NCBI GenBank assembly: GCA_000151295.1
Contig: GG745380.1
Coordinates: 245,442-277,476, forward strand
DNA from: Allomyces macrogynus ATCC 38327
Lineage: Eukaryota > Blastocladiomycota > Blastocladiomycetes > Blastocladiales > Blastocladiaceae
Direction of reading: 5' to 3'
DNA length: 32,035 nt
Below, piece by piece: positions 9,992 through 18,775 of the stretch. The notes under the pieces are model-generated. The model was not told where the DNA came from. It saw only the letters and a program-made list of their open reading frames with translations, and ran no database searches. The position numbers were made by a program, and so were the translations under genes. How positions within the stretch are numbered: the stretch's first letter is position 1; each line of letters starts with the position of its first letter.

Positions 9992-11623
9992 ATGCTCACT
10001 CCGCAATTCTCCGTCACGCAAACCGACACCGACGTGACGCTACGCATCCGCGCGCCGCACGTGCGCGCGACCAACGTTGAAACGCTCGTTGCCGGCCCCA
10101 ACTTTCGATTCCACTGCAAGCCCTATTTCCTGTCAGTCTACTTCAATGGCGACCTCGACGACGAGGCCGAGACCGAGGACCGCATCCAGGCGAAATACGA
10201 CATTGACGCTGGCTGGTTCACGATCACGATTCCGAAAAAAGTGCCCGGCACCACGTTCGAGGACCTGGATGTGTTGCCGCAGTTGCTCGTGCCGCCGGGA
10301 AAGCGCGAAAAGCAGGAGAGGGCCAAGGCTGGGGTTGGGATTCATGAAGTGGCCGCGGATAGCGACGATGAAGATGGCGACGAGGAGGGCGAGGAAGACT
10401 GGACGTGGGAGCAGCACCTGCCAGACGCGGCTGCAGATCCGACGGTGACCGACGAATTGGTCGGGTTCCATTACGGGTTCGCGAACGAGTTTCGCGGCGT
10501 GTTAGCGTCGCACCAAGACGAGCTGCCCGAGTTGCTTGACGTGCCGGATCCGGACACGACGAGTCCGGCGGATCGCACGGCGGCGCGGATTGAGCGCGAG
10601 GATGGCGATTTCAGCGAAGATCATTACATGTCCGTATGGTTTATGCTCGCCCGGTAGCTCACGACGTGGAACTGACGCTCCGGTTGGTTGAACAGGGAGA
10701 ATTTTGTAGAGGACGACTACATCCAGTCGCTTCTCAAGTGTGAGCCGTGGTGGAGGTCCTTGACTGCGCCCGCCATTGACGCGTCGCTCGCCGAGACCCC
10801 ATCCAAACCGACTTCGACGACCGTCGATGCCTCCTCCCTCGCGACCGACATGGACCGTCTGACCCTCACGCCCGCGACGGCGCCGCCGCTTGAGTTCACG
10901 CAAGCCGAGCAGGACGCGTTGGTGCAGCGGTCGACGCGCAAGATGCTTGTGGCCAAGGCCGACCGCGGTCCGAGCCTCCTCGCGCTGATTGACGTTGTCC
11001 TGAGCTACGCGCTCGCCGTGCGTCTGGAGGCCGGTGACGAGATCGGCGATAACCCAGAGGCGTCGTGGATGGTGAGCACAGTGTGCGCGACGCTGTCGGG
11101 CATGGAGGTACGGATATGGCGGCTCAATTCGCATTCACTGGCTGGACCCTGACATTTGACTTCCCGTTCGTAGCGATTCACCTCGCTCCACGCCGTCCTG
11201 ACCGCATTCGCCCGCCGCGCGCTGTGCTACCCGCTCTACCGGCACCGCGCTCTCGCGCGTCGCGCCATTCTCGACACACACACGATTCTCGCGCGCGGTG
11301 GCCGTCGCGGCGCGATTCGTGCCCTGCTCGCCGTCCATCATGTGCTGGCGCGCGACGATACGCGGTTCGTGTTCAACACGGTCTGGATCGACCCGCTGCT
11401 CAACTGGGTGATTGGAATGGGCGATGCCAAGTGGAGTTCATTGTGGCGCAAGATGATGGCCGCGGTTGCGACCGAGGGCGAGACGGTCGGGGCGGAAGTG
11501 TGGGCGCGGGTGGGGAAGGAAGTGGATGGGGAGGTGGCAAGCGAGTGGCGGTTGGAGCAGTGGGAGGCGCTGGCGAGGGAGATTGTGGTCGAGGATGTGG
11601 ATTCGGACGATGAGGATGAATAA
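9992..11623 (+). CDS. SHQ1: SHQ1, H/ACA snoRNP assembly chaperone
   Basis: Shq1 holds the pseudouridine synthase Cbf5/dyskerin before it enters H/ACA ribonucleoproteins, acting as an RNA mimic. Exons 9992-10633, 10700-11107 and 11174-11623 give 499 aa in one frame. The N-terminal CS-like domain begins MLTPQFSVTQ and includes RIRAPHVRA, CKPYFLSVYF and the GTTFEDLDVLP end. A strongly acidic linker follows (about residues 130-145). The SHQ1-specific domain contains EDHYMS spliced to NFVEDDYIQ, then KCEPWW, then the helical region SLLALIDVVLSYALAVRLEAG and RALCYPLYRH. It ends in an acidic tail (DVDSDDEDE). Introns are 66 nt each. The first has two nearby AG acceptors four bases apart (10695 and 10699). 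Only the second keeps the frame and the family spacing. No irregularities were seen. Confidence 0.92.
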
Positions 11624-11838
11624 AATCGAGCCTCGGCGGCCGCGATGCAGAGCCGCACATTATTTCATGGCTGCTCACAAGAATATGTGCTCACAAAGAA
11701 CGACATGCAAACTGTTGTGGTTGCCAAGCTGAGATGAATGTTGCAGCAAGAGCTCAAACTTGGCCAACTCGACACAAACGCACTTTAATCTCGTCAGTTC
11801 TTGTCAATTGCAAGAGATTTCCCCAACGCTCCGCATCA

Positions 11839-13411
11839 ATGACCCAATCCATTCGGCCACGCTGCCACCCATCGTTTCAACTTGCAAGCAGTGCTCGTGT
11901 TCGCAATGACAAGCGCCGAATATGCGCCGTCGCGTCGCCGCTCGAGATGCTTCCAGACGCGGTCCTCGAGGACCTTTTGCATCACGTTGCCCAAGTCGAC
12001 CATGCTTCGTTGCTCCGGCTCGCGCGCGCGTCGTCCGTACTCTACGCTTTTACCGTCACTATTGCCATTCACACCACGTCAATGAATTGCTATCCGCTCG
12101 AATTGCCGCGGGCCCGGCGCAACTCTGGTGTGGCCAATCTCGGGAGCCATGCGATCAAGGGAAACATTATTGGCCACCTCGGCTACGCTCGTGCTGGGCC
12201 AATGCTCGATATTTACTTGATTTGGTCGAAGCTTGACAATGATCCGAACCACCGCGAGGTCTGGACGCGATTCTCTGTGCTTGGGCCAATCCCGCCCAAG
12301 CAGTTGCGGTCACTGCGCATCAATACGTTGACGATGCCGCTCATGGCACCAGTTCTCCCGCGTGCGCATCGCGTCCAAGTTGACTTGCAAGAACTCGAAT
12401 TGGCCGGTTCCATTTTGGCCTGCCTCGACACGCTCAGTGGCTTCCCTGACCGTGTCACGCACCTGGCCGTTGCTTTGGGATTTGTCGACTTTGATGTGGT
12501 TGGCGCGATGGTGGGCAAATCAATCATTCGGCGTTTGGCGCGTCTGTCTGCTCTCTTCCTCGCGTGTCAAGGCGCTGCGCATTCGTCTCGTCGATGCGCC
12601 CAACGATACGGATTTCGATGCTTGTGTTGTTGACGCGGTCGAAACGCTCTTGGTACACGGCATGCCGCCGACTGTTGAAACGCTCTCGATCAAGGGATTC
12701 ACTTTCAGTTTAGACTGCGAAATCCCAGATCACCAACATTTGATTCTCGTGCCATGGGGGCGAGCATTGCGGCATCTGAGTCTCGACCTCGGGAACGGCA
12801 ACGGAGTCTTCGGTTCGGTCCTTAATCGAATGCTGCCGTTGCTTGCAGAATCGGGGCTGGCGCTTGAGACGATTGAGCTGTTTGACATGCCTGTAGACGC
12901 TGAACCCGCGCGCGACCATCTTCTTGCGTGCATTCGACCCACGCTGACATCGTTTGGGCTCATGATGGCGAACTGCGAGGACATGCTCGGTGCAGCGCAT
13001 GCTGTCATCAAAACTCTCGCATCAACGTGTCCTGCGCTTCGCTGGCTCCAGCTCGAATTGCCCGACATGGACGACACGCTGCCGCCTGGGATGGTTGCAA
13101 TTTACACGCTCCCGCATCTTTGCAAGCTGCCGCTCGATCATATCGGTCTCGTCAATTTTGGCCTGGAGGCAGATGCTGAGTCGGAAACGGAGATTTTGTT
13201 TGCTGCGCTCGCCAAGCATGTCCCCAGCCTGCAGTCGCTCAATCTGACTCGGAACCAGGGAATCAATCGCTCTGTCGTCGAGATGCTCTTGGCGATGCTG
13301 CCACAGTTGCGATGGCTCGCGGTCTGGTACACGGGGGTCAAGGATGCGGATCGCGACCACCTGCGCCGTGTCTTCCCCAAAGTCAAGGTTCTGACTAGCC
13401 CGGATGCGTAG
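11839..13411 (+). CDS. F-box-like leucine-rich protein, copy A (one apparent frame break)
   Basis: An F-box-like motif near residues 38-75 (LPDAVLEDLLHHVAQ ... LLRLARASSVLY) suggests a substrate adaptor for an SCF ubiquitin ligase. The rest is a leucine-rich region without clear canonical LRR spacing. A paralogue is encoded at 14260-15741. Shared elements include GPIxPxxLRS, a VETLxxxGxP block, LTSF, a CPxLxxLxL block and a final PxLQSxNL block. Frame 1 runs from 11839 to about 12555 and frame 2 from there to the stop at 13409-13411. Total length is one base over a multiple of three, so one base is extra in the pyrimidine-rich stretch at about 12545-12570, or the gene is mutated. Corrected length is about 523 aa. 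No introns are needed. F-box assignment is by pattern only, and the target is unknown. Confidence 0.7.
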
Positions 13412-13644
13412 TTTTGATTGGGACTGGCATGCCTTATTGGATATTTCAAACAAAGAATGCTCAGCCGTGTTGTTCATCTCGAACGCACTCAATTCGCCCT
13501 TCACCGATATGATTCGCTTGTCGCCTTCGTAAAACTTGATTTAGGATGCTGGTTTCTCACAACAACGTGCTGGTTTGGACAAACGGATCTATCTTGGGCG
13601 TTAGGCTGCTTTGTCAGCTCATGCTTGCCTCCTAAGATCGAACA

Positions 13645-13779
13645 TTTTCATTGACCTACCAACAATACTCCCAACTGATCGCATTCATGACTTCCGCTCT
13701 AATCAATGTGCTCCATCAACCACGCGTACTTTCTCAGCTCGAAGCACTGCCCTATGTCGCCGGGCTGCCAAGGCGATAA
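13645..13779 (+). pseudogene. 5' remnant of an F-box/LRR paralogue
   Basis: Bases 13645-13689 closely match 14217-14262, just upstream of and including the start codon of intact copy B. About 20 of the last 23 bases are identical, ending in ATCGCATT-N-ATG. The ATG at 13687 opens a 30-codon frame whose end (RVLSQLEALPYVAG) resembles the start of the copy B F-box (LPLEKLPDVA). It stops at TAA 13777-13779. No later part of the family follows. I read this as the 5' edge of a deleted tandem copy. Confidence 0.5.
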
Positions 13780-14259
13780 ACCCCACGCTCAAAGTCGCTT
13801 TTTGATCTCCACCGTGCCTTGTCGTCGCTAGGATTGAGTCTTGGCGACCCCAATCTTTGTTTTGCCATCACCTCAAAAAGCCGCGTTCGTGGAGCCGCTT
13901 GCCTGGGAGGTCATGACCGCGGATATGGATGCGGACAGCGGGAATGGGGATGAAGAGAAGTGTGAGGATGCAGGGTGGAGAGCAGCCTAGTATTTGGCGA
14001 ACATTGAGGGAAGGTGGAGGGTCAAAACAATTTTGATGTTAGGAGCGATGCGTGCAGCAAGAGAACAACAGAGTGACAGACAAGCAGAGTGAGAGCCGGC
14101 GCGAGTGCTCACGAGAGCCAGTTTAAGCACGCATGGATGTTGACGAAGATGTGGGTCCCTCACAACACGGTGTGGGCATTTTTGATGAGCCACGACCACC
14201 AGCCGCAAAAATTGACCTTTCTCGTTGACCACCAAGACAAACTCCAACTCATCGCATTG
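13780..14259. other. Spacer between F-box remnant and copy B, with a short acidic ORF tail
   Basis: The open frame 13838-13990 ends in an acidic tail (MDADSGNGDEEKCEDAG) before TAG at 13988. It could be the last exon of a lost gene, but I cannot assign it. The rest is presumably the promoter of copy B. Confidence 0.35.
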
Positions 14260-15741
14260 ATGTCGTCGTTTCCAACACAGACGTCCCAGCTACGCGTGCC
14301 CCTGCCGCTCGAAAAGTTGCCTGACGTTGCACGGGATGTTATCGTGGACACTCTCGCACGCTCCGACCGCAAGGCCCTCGTCGCGCTCGCACGCTCCTCG
14401 CCAGCTCTTTTTGTTCCGGCCTTCTCTAAACTCATTCGCACAGCCGATGCGCAATGGTTGCGGATGTATACGCACCCCAAGACGCATCGGGTTTGGGTCC
14501 ACGCTCATCCATGGCAGATTGGCCGGCTCGGTTCCATCCAACTCGCAAGCGGCCGAGCTCCTTCCGTGTTCCTGGTAATTGCGTCGGCGACGAGAGAGAA
14601 CGAACCAAATGCGGCTGATGGTGCGACAGTCCTCGGGCCGATTGCACCACGCTGGCTTGGCTCATTCCAATTTGACTCGAGAACTATCGAACTTGCCGCT
14701 GTTGTTTTACCAGTCGTGAGCAGCGTGCATTGGGTCATCCCAGGGAATACCACGACAGCATCTGCCATGTTTGATGTTGTTGACCAGCATGGGGGGCTTC
14801 CGCCGACTGTGAAGCACCTCTCGCTCGATATTGATTGCGACCTTGTTGATGACGCAAACGGTGCAACTGTGCTCGCGAGGCTGGCGCAGCTCGTGGCCGC
14901 GTCTGAGGCCCAAAAAATACGTATTTTCATTGATGGCACGCCCGAGGATAATGACGGACGCATCATTTCAGCCGTGGAGAACCTGTTTGTTGCTTGTCTG
15001 CCTCGCAATTTGGTCACGCTCGAACTCGCTGGTCTCTACGACTACCTGCCTCCAGATCACAGTGCTATTGAGCTACCCAACGTTGCTGTAACATGGCCGC
15101 CGACGCTCCGCTCGCTCGTGTTTGATGTGGGCACAGACGATGGGTGGATGGGCACTTTCTCGTCGCGCTTCTTTGACAGTCCTCTCCCTCCGCTCACGGA
15201 ACTCTGCATTGACGACCTTGACTTGCTCCTGATGGTGGATCGTGCTCGGATCGTGACCGCACTCCTGCCGACCCTCACGTCGTTTTCCCTCACGGTCGCA
15301 AGGGCTGGCGAGCCCACTGCCACATTTGTGGGGCTCGATGTGCTCATTCGAGAGCTTGCGACACGCTGTCCGTTGCTCGCCAAATTGTCAATCAGCACTT
15401 TCCATGCGCCTATGACTGGCGACGAACTTGTGCTCTGTGCGCGCGACACGATTCCGCACCTGCACGCGCTTCCCATTGTCGATCTTGAGCTAAAGGGGTG
15501 GTTTGACAAGAGCCCCGAGACAGCAGCTCCTGTTCTTTTTGCAGTTGCGGCAGCGATGCCGAACCTTCAGTCGATGAACCTGTTGTGCAGCAATTCGAAG
15601 CCAATTGCCGCCGACATTGTTCACGATCTCGTGCGTTCACTCAAGCATTTGAAGCAGATCGGTGTGAAGGTCGATTCTGGCCACGAAGCATTGGCTGAGG
15701 GGCTCAAGGGTATCAACTCGCGGGTGGTGGTTCATTCTTGA
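14260..15741 (+). CDS. F-box-like leucine-rich protein, copy B (intact)
   Basis: This is the only undamaged member of the local family: 493 aa, single exon. Residues 15-60 look like an F-box (LPLEKLPDVARDVIVDTLAR then KALVALARSSPALF). Next comes a variable stretch, then the family signature GPIAPRWLGSFQFD near residue 127, followed by leucine-rich segments (VKHLSLDI, LVTLELAGL, LRSLVFDVG, LTSFSLTVA, LAKLSIS, PNLQSMNLL) spaced about 30-60 residues apart. Spacing is looser than in canonical LRR proteins. The ATG at 14260 was chosen because it aligns with the starts of copies A and C and directly precedes the F-box. The frame is open upstream to 14089. The likely role is an SCF substrate adaptor, by inference from the F-box only. 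Partner and target are unknown. Confidence 0.72.
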   Translation: MSSFPTQTSQLRVPLPLEKLPDVARDVIVDTLARSDRKALVALARSSPALFVPAFSKLIRTADAQWLRMYTHPKTHRVWVHAHPWQIGRLGSIQLASGRAPSVFLVIASATRENEPNAADGATVLGPIAPRWLGSFQFDSRTIELAAVVLPVVSSVHWVIPGNTTTASAMFDVVDQHGGLPPTVKHLSLDIDCDLVDDANGATVLARLAQLVAASEAQKIRIFIDGTPEDNDGRIISAVENLFVACLPRNLVTLELAGLYDYLPPDHSAIELPNVAVTWPPTLRSLVFDVGTDDGWMGTFSSRFFDSPLPPLTELCIDDLDLLLMVDRARIVTALLPTLTSFSLTVARAGEPTATFVGLDVLIRELATRCPLLAKLSISTFHAPMTGDELVLCARDTIPHLHALPIVDLELKGWFDKSPETAAPVLFAVAAAMPNLQSMNLLCSNSKPIAADIVHDLVRSLKHLKQIGVKVDSGHEALAEGLKGINSRVVVHS

Positions 15742-15993
15742 GTCTTGTGCTCTCCGCTTTGCAACATTTACATTGAGTGCAATGCCGTGGCCTTCGAGTG
15801 TCTCACGATATTCTGTCGCTCATATTGCTCAAATATACATGAATGCCGAAAGGGAGCTGGTGAGATGGGGCAATCCCGGACTTGACGCTTCGGCCATGGC
15901 CTGGCCCAAACGTGACAGAGCATCTAGATCCACAGCAATCTGACAAAATTGCATTTTGACCACTATCAGCAAAACCAGACGTTGCGCATTCCC

Positions 15994-16590
15994 ATGGCAT
16001 CGACTAGCGCTACCTCTCTCGCCCAAGAATTCAAGTTGACGTTATCGACGATGGAGACGCTCCTATCAGTCATATTTTTGGCACGCTTTTCCACCATATC
16101 GTGTGTTTCGACCGCAAGGCTCTCCTCGCCCTGGCACGAGCGGCCCCAAATTTATATGCACCCGCTATGCCCGTGCTCATTCGAACTGCAAGCATGTCGT
16201 GGTCATTCCTGTACTCCTGCGCGAACAAGAAATGGGAACGTCGGAATGTGCACGACCAGTCTGGTAGCGTCGGCCTGGTTTGTCGCTTGGGCGACGGCTC
16301 CTCACCTGCAACCATTTACCTCGCAATGCCTGCGAAAACGGTCTCGAAGGCATTATTCGGTCCGATTGCGCCGCGCTGGCTGCGGTCATTTCGATTTGAC
16401 GAGCAAACTCTCAACCTCGCTCTGGCCGTGCTTCCACACGTGCAGATAGTTGTCTGGGAGATTCCGCGAAGCGTCGCTACCGCTTACAGAATGAATGCTC
16501 GACGTCTTTGAGCGTCTTGGAGGGGAGCGTCTTGGATGGATTCCTGCGTCTTTGAACCGACCCTCAATCGAAATGGATCGCGGCCTGGCA
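15994..16590 (+). pseudogene. F-box/LRR paralogue copy C, frameshifted and 3' truncated
   Basis: The ATG at 15994 follows the same GCGCATT-type context as the other copies. The F-box equivalent (FDRKALLALARAAPNLY) and signature (GPIAPRWLRSFRFDEQT) are in a different frame (16101-16511) from the start, needing a shift near 16030. After WEIPRS another shift occurs near 16490; the frame from 16495 (MLDVFERLGG) matches the copy B segment MFDVVDQHGG. Homology then fades by about 16590. The C-terminal 300 residues of the family are absent. Two breaks plus loss of the 3' half argue for a true pseudogene. Confidence 0.72.
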
Positions 16591-17320
16591 ACTGACCCGG
16601 CTTGCTCAGACGTGTTCTCAGGCACCCGCGGGTCGCAGAAGCGTGAACCGCGCTTGCCGACACGGACGTTGCGCCGTACGGGTCGACGTCGTGGTAGTGC
16701 CACGCTGAGGACGTGCTGCCGTGGTGATGGTGGGCCGAGACGTCGGACAACGCCGATGCTGTCGACGTGCGCTGCGCGACCGTCGTCGTCACTTTCGGTT
16801 CCTGCTTGGCCTGCGGCGCGGCGGTGACGGCCATGGGCGCGGCCGCCACGCCTGGTTGCTCCGTCAACGCCGGGAATAACGCCGAGACGGGCGAGTGGAT
16901 CTGAAAGTTATTGAGCATTTCGTCGATTCCGAACACTAGCGACGACGAGAGCGCAGCGAAACTGTCGTAGGACGGCATCGGCGAGTAGGCCAGCAGGACC
17001 GTGGTCATCAAGTTTGCTGTCGCTGCCGTGGTTGCGGCGTTGGCACTGACCAGGTGTGTTAACTGCGACGTGCTCTGCCGCGGAAGTTCGAGCGTGCAAT
17101 ACCGCTTGCAGTTACCTTGGCCGTTAGCGGCCGCATTGGCCGCGGGGGCCGTCGGTGCTATGGCCGGACGCGTCGCGGCGGCACCAGAGGTGCTTGGCGG
17201 TGCGAACCGCGCCGCCGACACGGCGGTAGGTTGCGGGTCGCACGTGGTGGTGATCGTGCGTGTGGTACCTGTTCGTACGGTACTCTTGACCTCGAGGGTC
17301 AGATGTGGTGCGTGTGGCAC
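16484..17320 (-). CDS. Hypothetical Ala/Thr/Ser-rich protein (uncertain)
   Basis: A 278-codon open frame of low-complexity composition, rich in Ala, Thr, Ser and Pro, with a His run (HHHH) and a central stretch with some order (SPMPSYDSFAALSSSLVFG). I do not recognise it. The 3' end overlaps the F-box pseudogene in antisense, so at least the last 100 bases are probably not genuine coding sequence. A possible intron lies at about 17040-17115 (GTAACT donor, CAG acceptor). The composition would suit the disordered part of a transcription factor, but no DNA-binding domain is visible. It may equally be a gene fragment. Confidence 0.22.
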   Translation of the reverse strand: MPHAPHLTLEVKSTVRTGTTRTITTTCDPQPTAVSAARFAPPSTSGAAATRPAIAPTAPAANAAANGQGNCKRYCTLELPRQSTSQLTHLVSANAATTAATANLMTTVLLAYSPMPSYDSFAALSSSLVFGIDEMLNNFQIHSPVSALFPALTEQPGVAAAPMAVTAAPQAKQEPKVTTTVAQRTSTASALSDVSAHHHHGSTSSAWHYHDVDPYGATSVSASAVHASATRGCLRTRLSKPGQLPGRDPFRLRVGSKTQESIQDAPLQDAQRRRAFIL

Positions 17321-17784
17321 GGCTCAAACTGCTAGGTCCAAAACAATGTCGAGCGGGCATATGGTCAGTATCCACTTGAGTACCAGTGCCAGCACTCCAG
17401 ACATGTGCTCAGAGACGCGAAGAGTGCTGTTCATGTCTTGGTCTCCGGCGCGAAGTGGACGCGTGACGGGTCGTCGCGCAAGTCGACGGCAATGTTGTGG
17501 CAGGACAATGCACGCGCGTCGAGGTTGCACGCGAGCACGACTATCAGCGAGGACAGTGAAGCGTGAGCGCACGCGCCGCTGGAGCGTAGCGTATGGCCAA
17601 GGCGAACGCGTCACGCACTTGAAGCAATCGGGGAAACCGTTGTGGAGCAGTGATGCACCGTCGTCGTTGCGGCCGCCGCGATGGTTGCAGCGCGTTGGCT
17701 GGGTGCGCGAGACGTCCCGATCGTGCAACGGCAGATCGGGCGCGCTGTGCCGCTTCCGGCTGCTTTGATGGTTTGCGGAATTGG
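17321..17784. other. Unassigned sequence between two hypothetical frames
   Basis: Open frames on the minus strand pass through here (17324-18220), but their Arg/His/Cys-rich translation looks like a non-coding or wrong frame. Nothing recognisable was found. Confidence 0.4.
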
Positions 17785-18228
17785 TCACATCAGCGCCATG
17801 GCCAAACGCACCGCTGCGGCAGCACCAGCGGCGGTGGTGGCTGGCAGTGCGAACAGGCATGCCGTGGACGTGATAGGGTGAGTGTCGCCCATGGTGGTCG
17901 TGCACGCAATACTCGCACAGAGGCACCCGCGCCTTGCGTAGGTCGGCGCCGGCCGCAGTAACACAGTCTTCGCCACGGCATATGCCGCGCCCGCCAAAGC
18001 AACAGCGCCGTACGTGTGAACGAAAGTGCCTCGCTGAGGATGTGTTGAGGTGGTCCGACACGTTGGGATACTGCGCGCGCCATACATGTCGGCAATCGGA
18101 TTGGCGAGGTACCGAGCCGGAGTCACGGGCGCGCGCATTCCGACCGTCGCTTTGATGGCATCGCCTTGCGCATAACGGTATCCCGCCATCAAGGACGCGC
18201 TGGCCAAGTCGGGCGGCCACAGTCGCAA
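17785..18228 (-). CDS. Hypothetical small membrane-like protein (uncertain)
   Basis: A 147-codon frame contains two hydrophobic stretches (YGAVALAGAAYAVAKTVLL and LFALPATTAAGAAAAVRLA) after a polar N-terminus. The pattern faintly recalls small Tim17-like or complex I accessory subunits, but no motif confirms this. Its first 50 bases lie antisense to the glycyl-tRNA synthetase fragment, so the start is doubtful. It may be a decayed fragment or chance frame. Confidence 0.18.
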   Translation of the reverse strand: MRLWPPDLASASLMAGYRYAQGDAIKATVGMRAPVTPARYLANPIADMYGARSIPTCRTTSTHPQRGTFVHTYGAVALAGAAYAVAKTVLLRPAPTYARRGCLCASIACTTTMGDTHPITSTACLFALPATTAAGAAAAVRLAMALM

Positions 18229-18775
18229 CGCTCGATGGCGCTCAGCACAAGCTCGACACGACGCTCGTCATGGTCGAGCGCGTCACGATCAAGGAGCACG
18301 TGCGCGAGTGCACGCCCAACGTCATTGAGCCGTCGTTTGGCGTGGGCCGCATTCTGTCGTCGCTGCTCGAGCACACGTTCTACTCGCGCCTCGAGGACGC
18401 GGAGCGGGGTGTGCTTCGCTGCCGCCGTGCATGGCGCCCATCAAGGCCCTGATTGTGCCGCCATCCAGCAACACGGCCTTCTCGCCGCTCAATCACGACC
18501 TGCGCCAGCAGCTGCGCCGCCGTGGCGATGGCTCAGCCTCGCCGATTGGCAAGCGTTACGCACGCAACGTCGAGCTCGGCACGCCATTTGCGCTCACGGT
18601 CGACTTCCATTCGGTCAAGGACAACATGGCCACGCTCCGCGAGCGCAACTCGACCAAGCAGATTCGCCAGCCGGCAGCGACGATTATCAACCTTGTCGAC
18701 CAGCTTGTCAATGGCGAGACGACGTGGGAACAGGTCATCAAGATGTGCAAGGTCTTCACCGAGCAGAAGGCGTAG
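18176..18775 (+). pseudogene. GRS1: Glycyl-tRNA synthetase, 3' fragment with two frame breaks
   Basis: This segment matches only the C-terminal third of eukaryotic glycyl-tRNA synthetase. Class II motif 3 is clear (TPNVIEPSFGVGRIL), followed by the anticodon-binding domain (MAPIKALIVPPSSN, then IGKRYARNVELGTPFALTVDF, and TLRERNSTKQIR), ending at TAG 18773-18775. Motifs 1 and 2 and the N-terminal 400 or more residues are absent; an in-frame stop lies at 18173-18175 just upstream. One extra base is needed near 18215 and one base is missing near 18415 (the usual LSLPP before the anticodon domain is out of frame). A functional copy must exist elsewhere in the genome. This looks like a duplicated or translocated piece, although a poorly assembled exon cannot be excluded. 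Confidence 0.82.
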
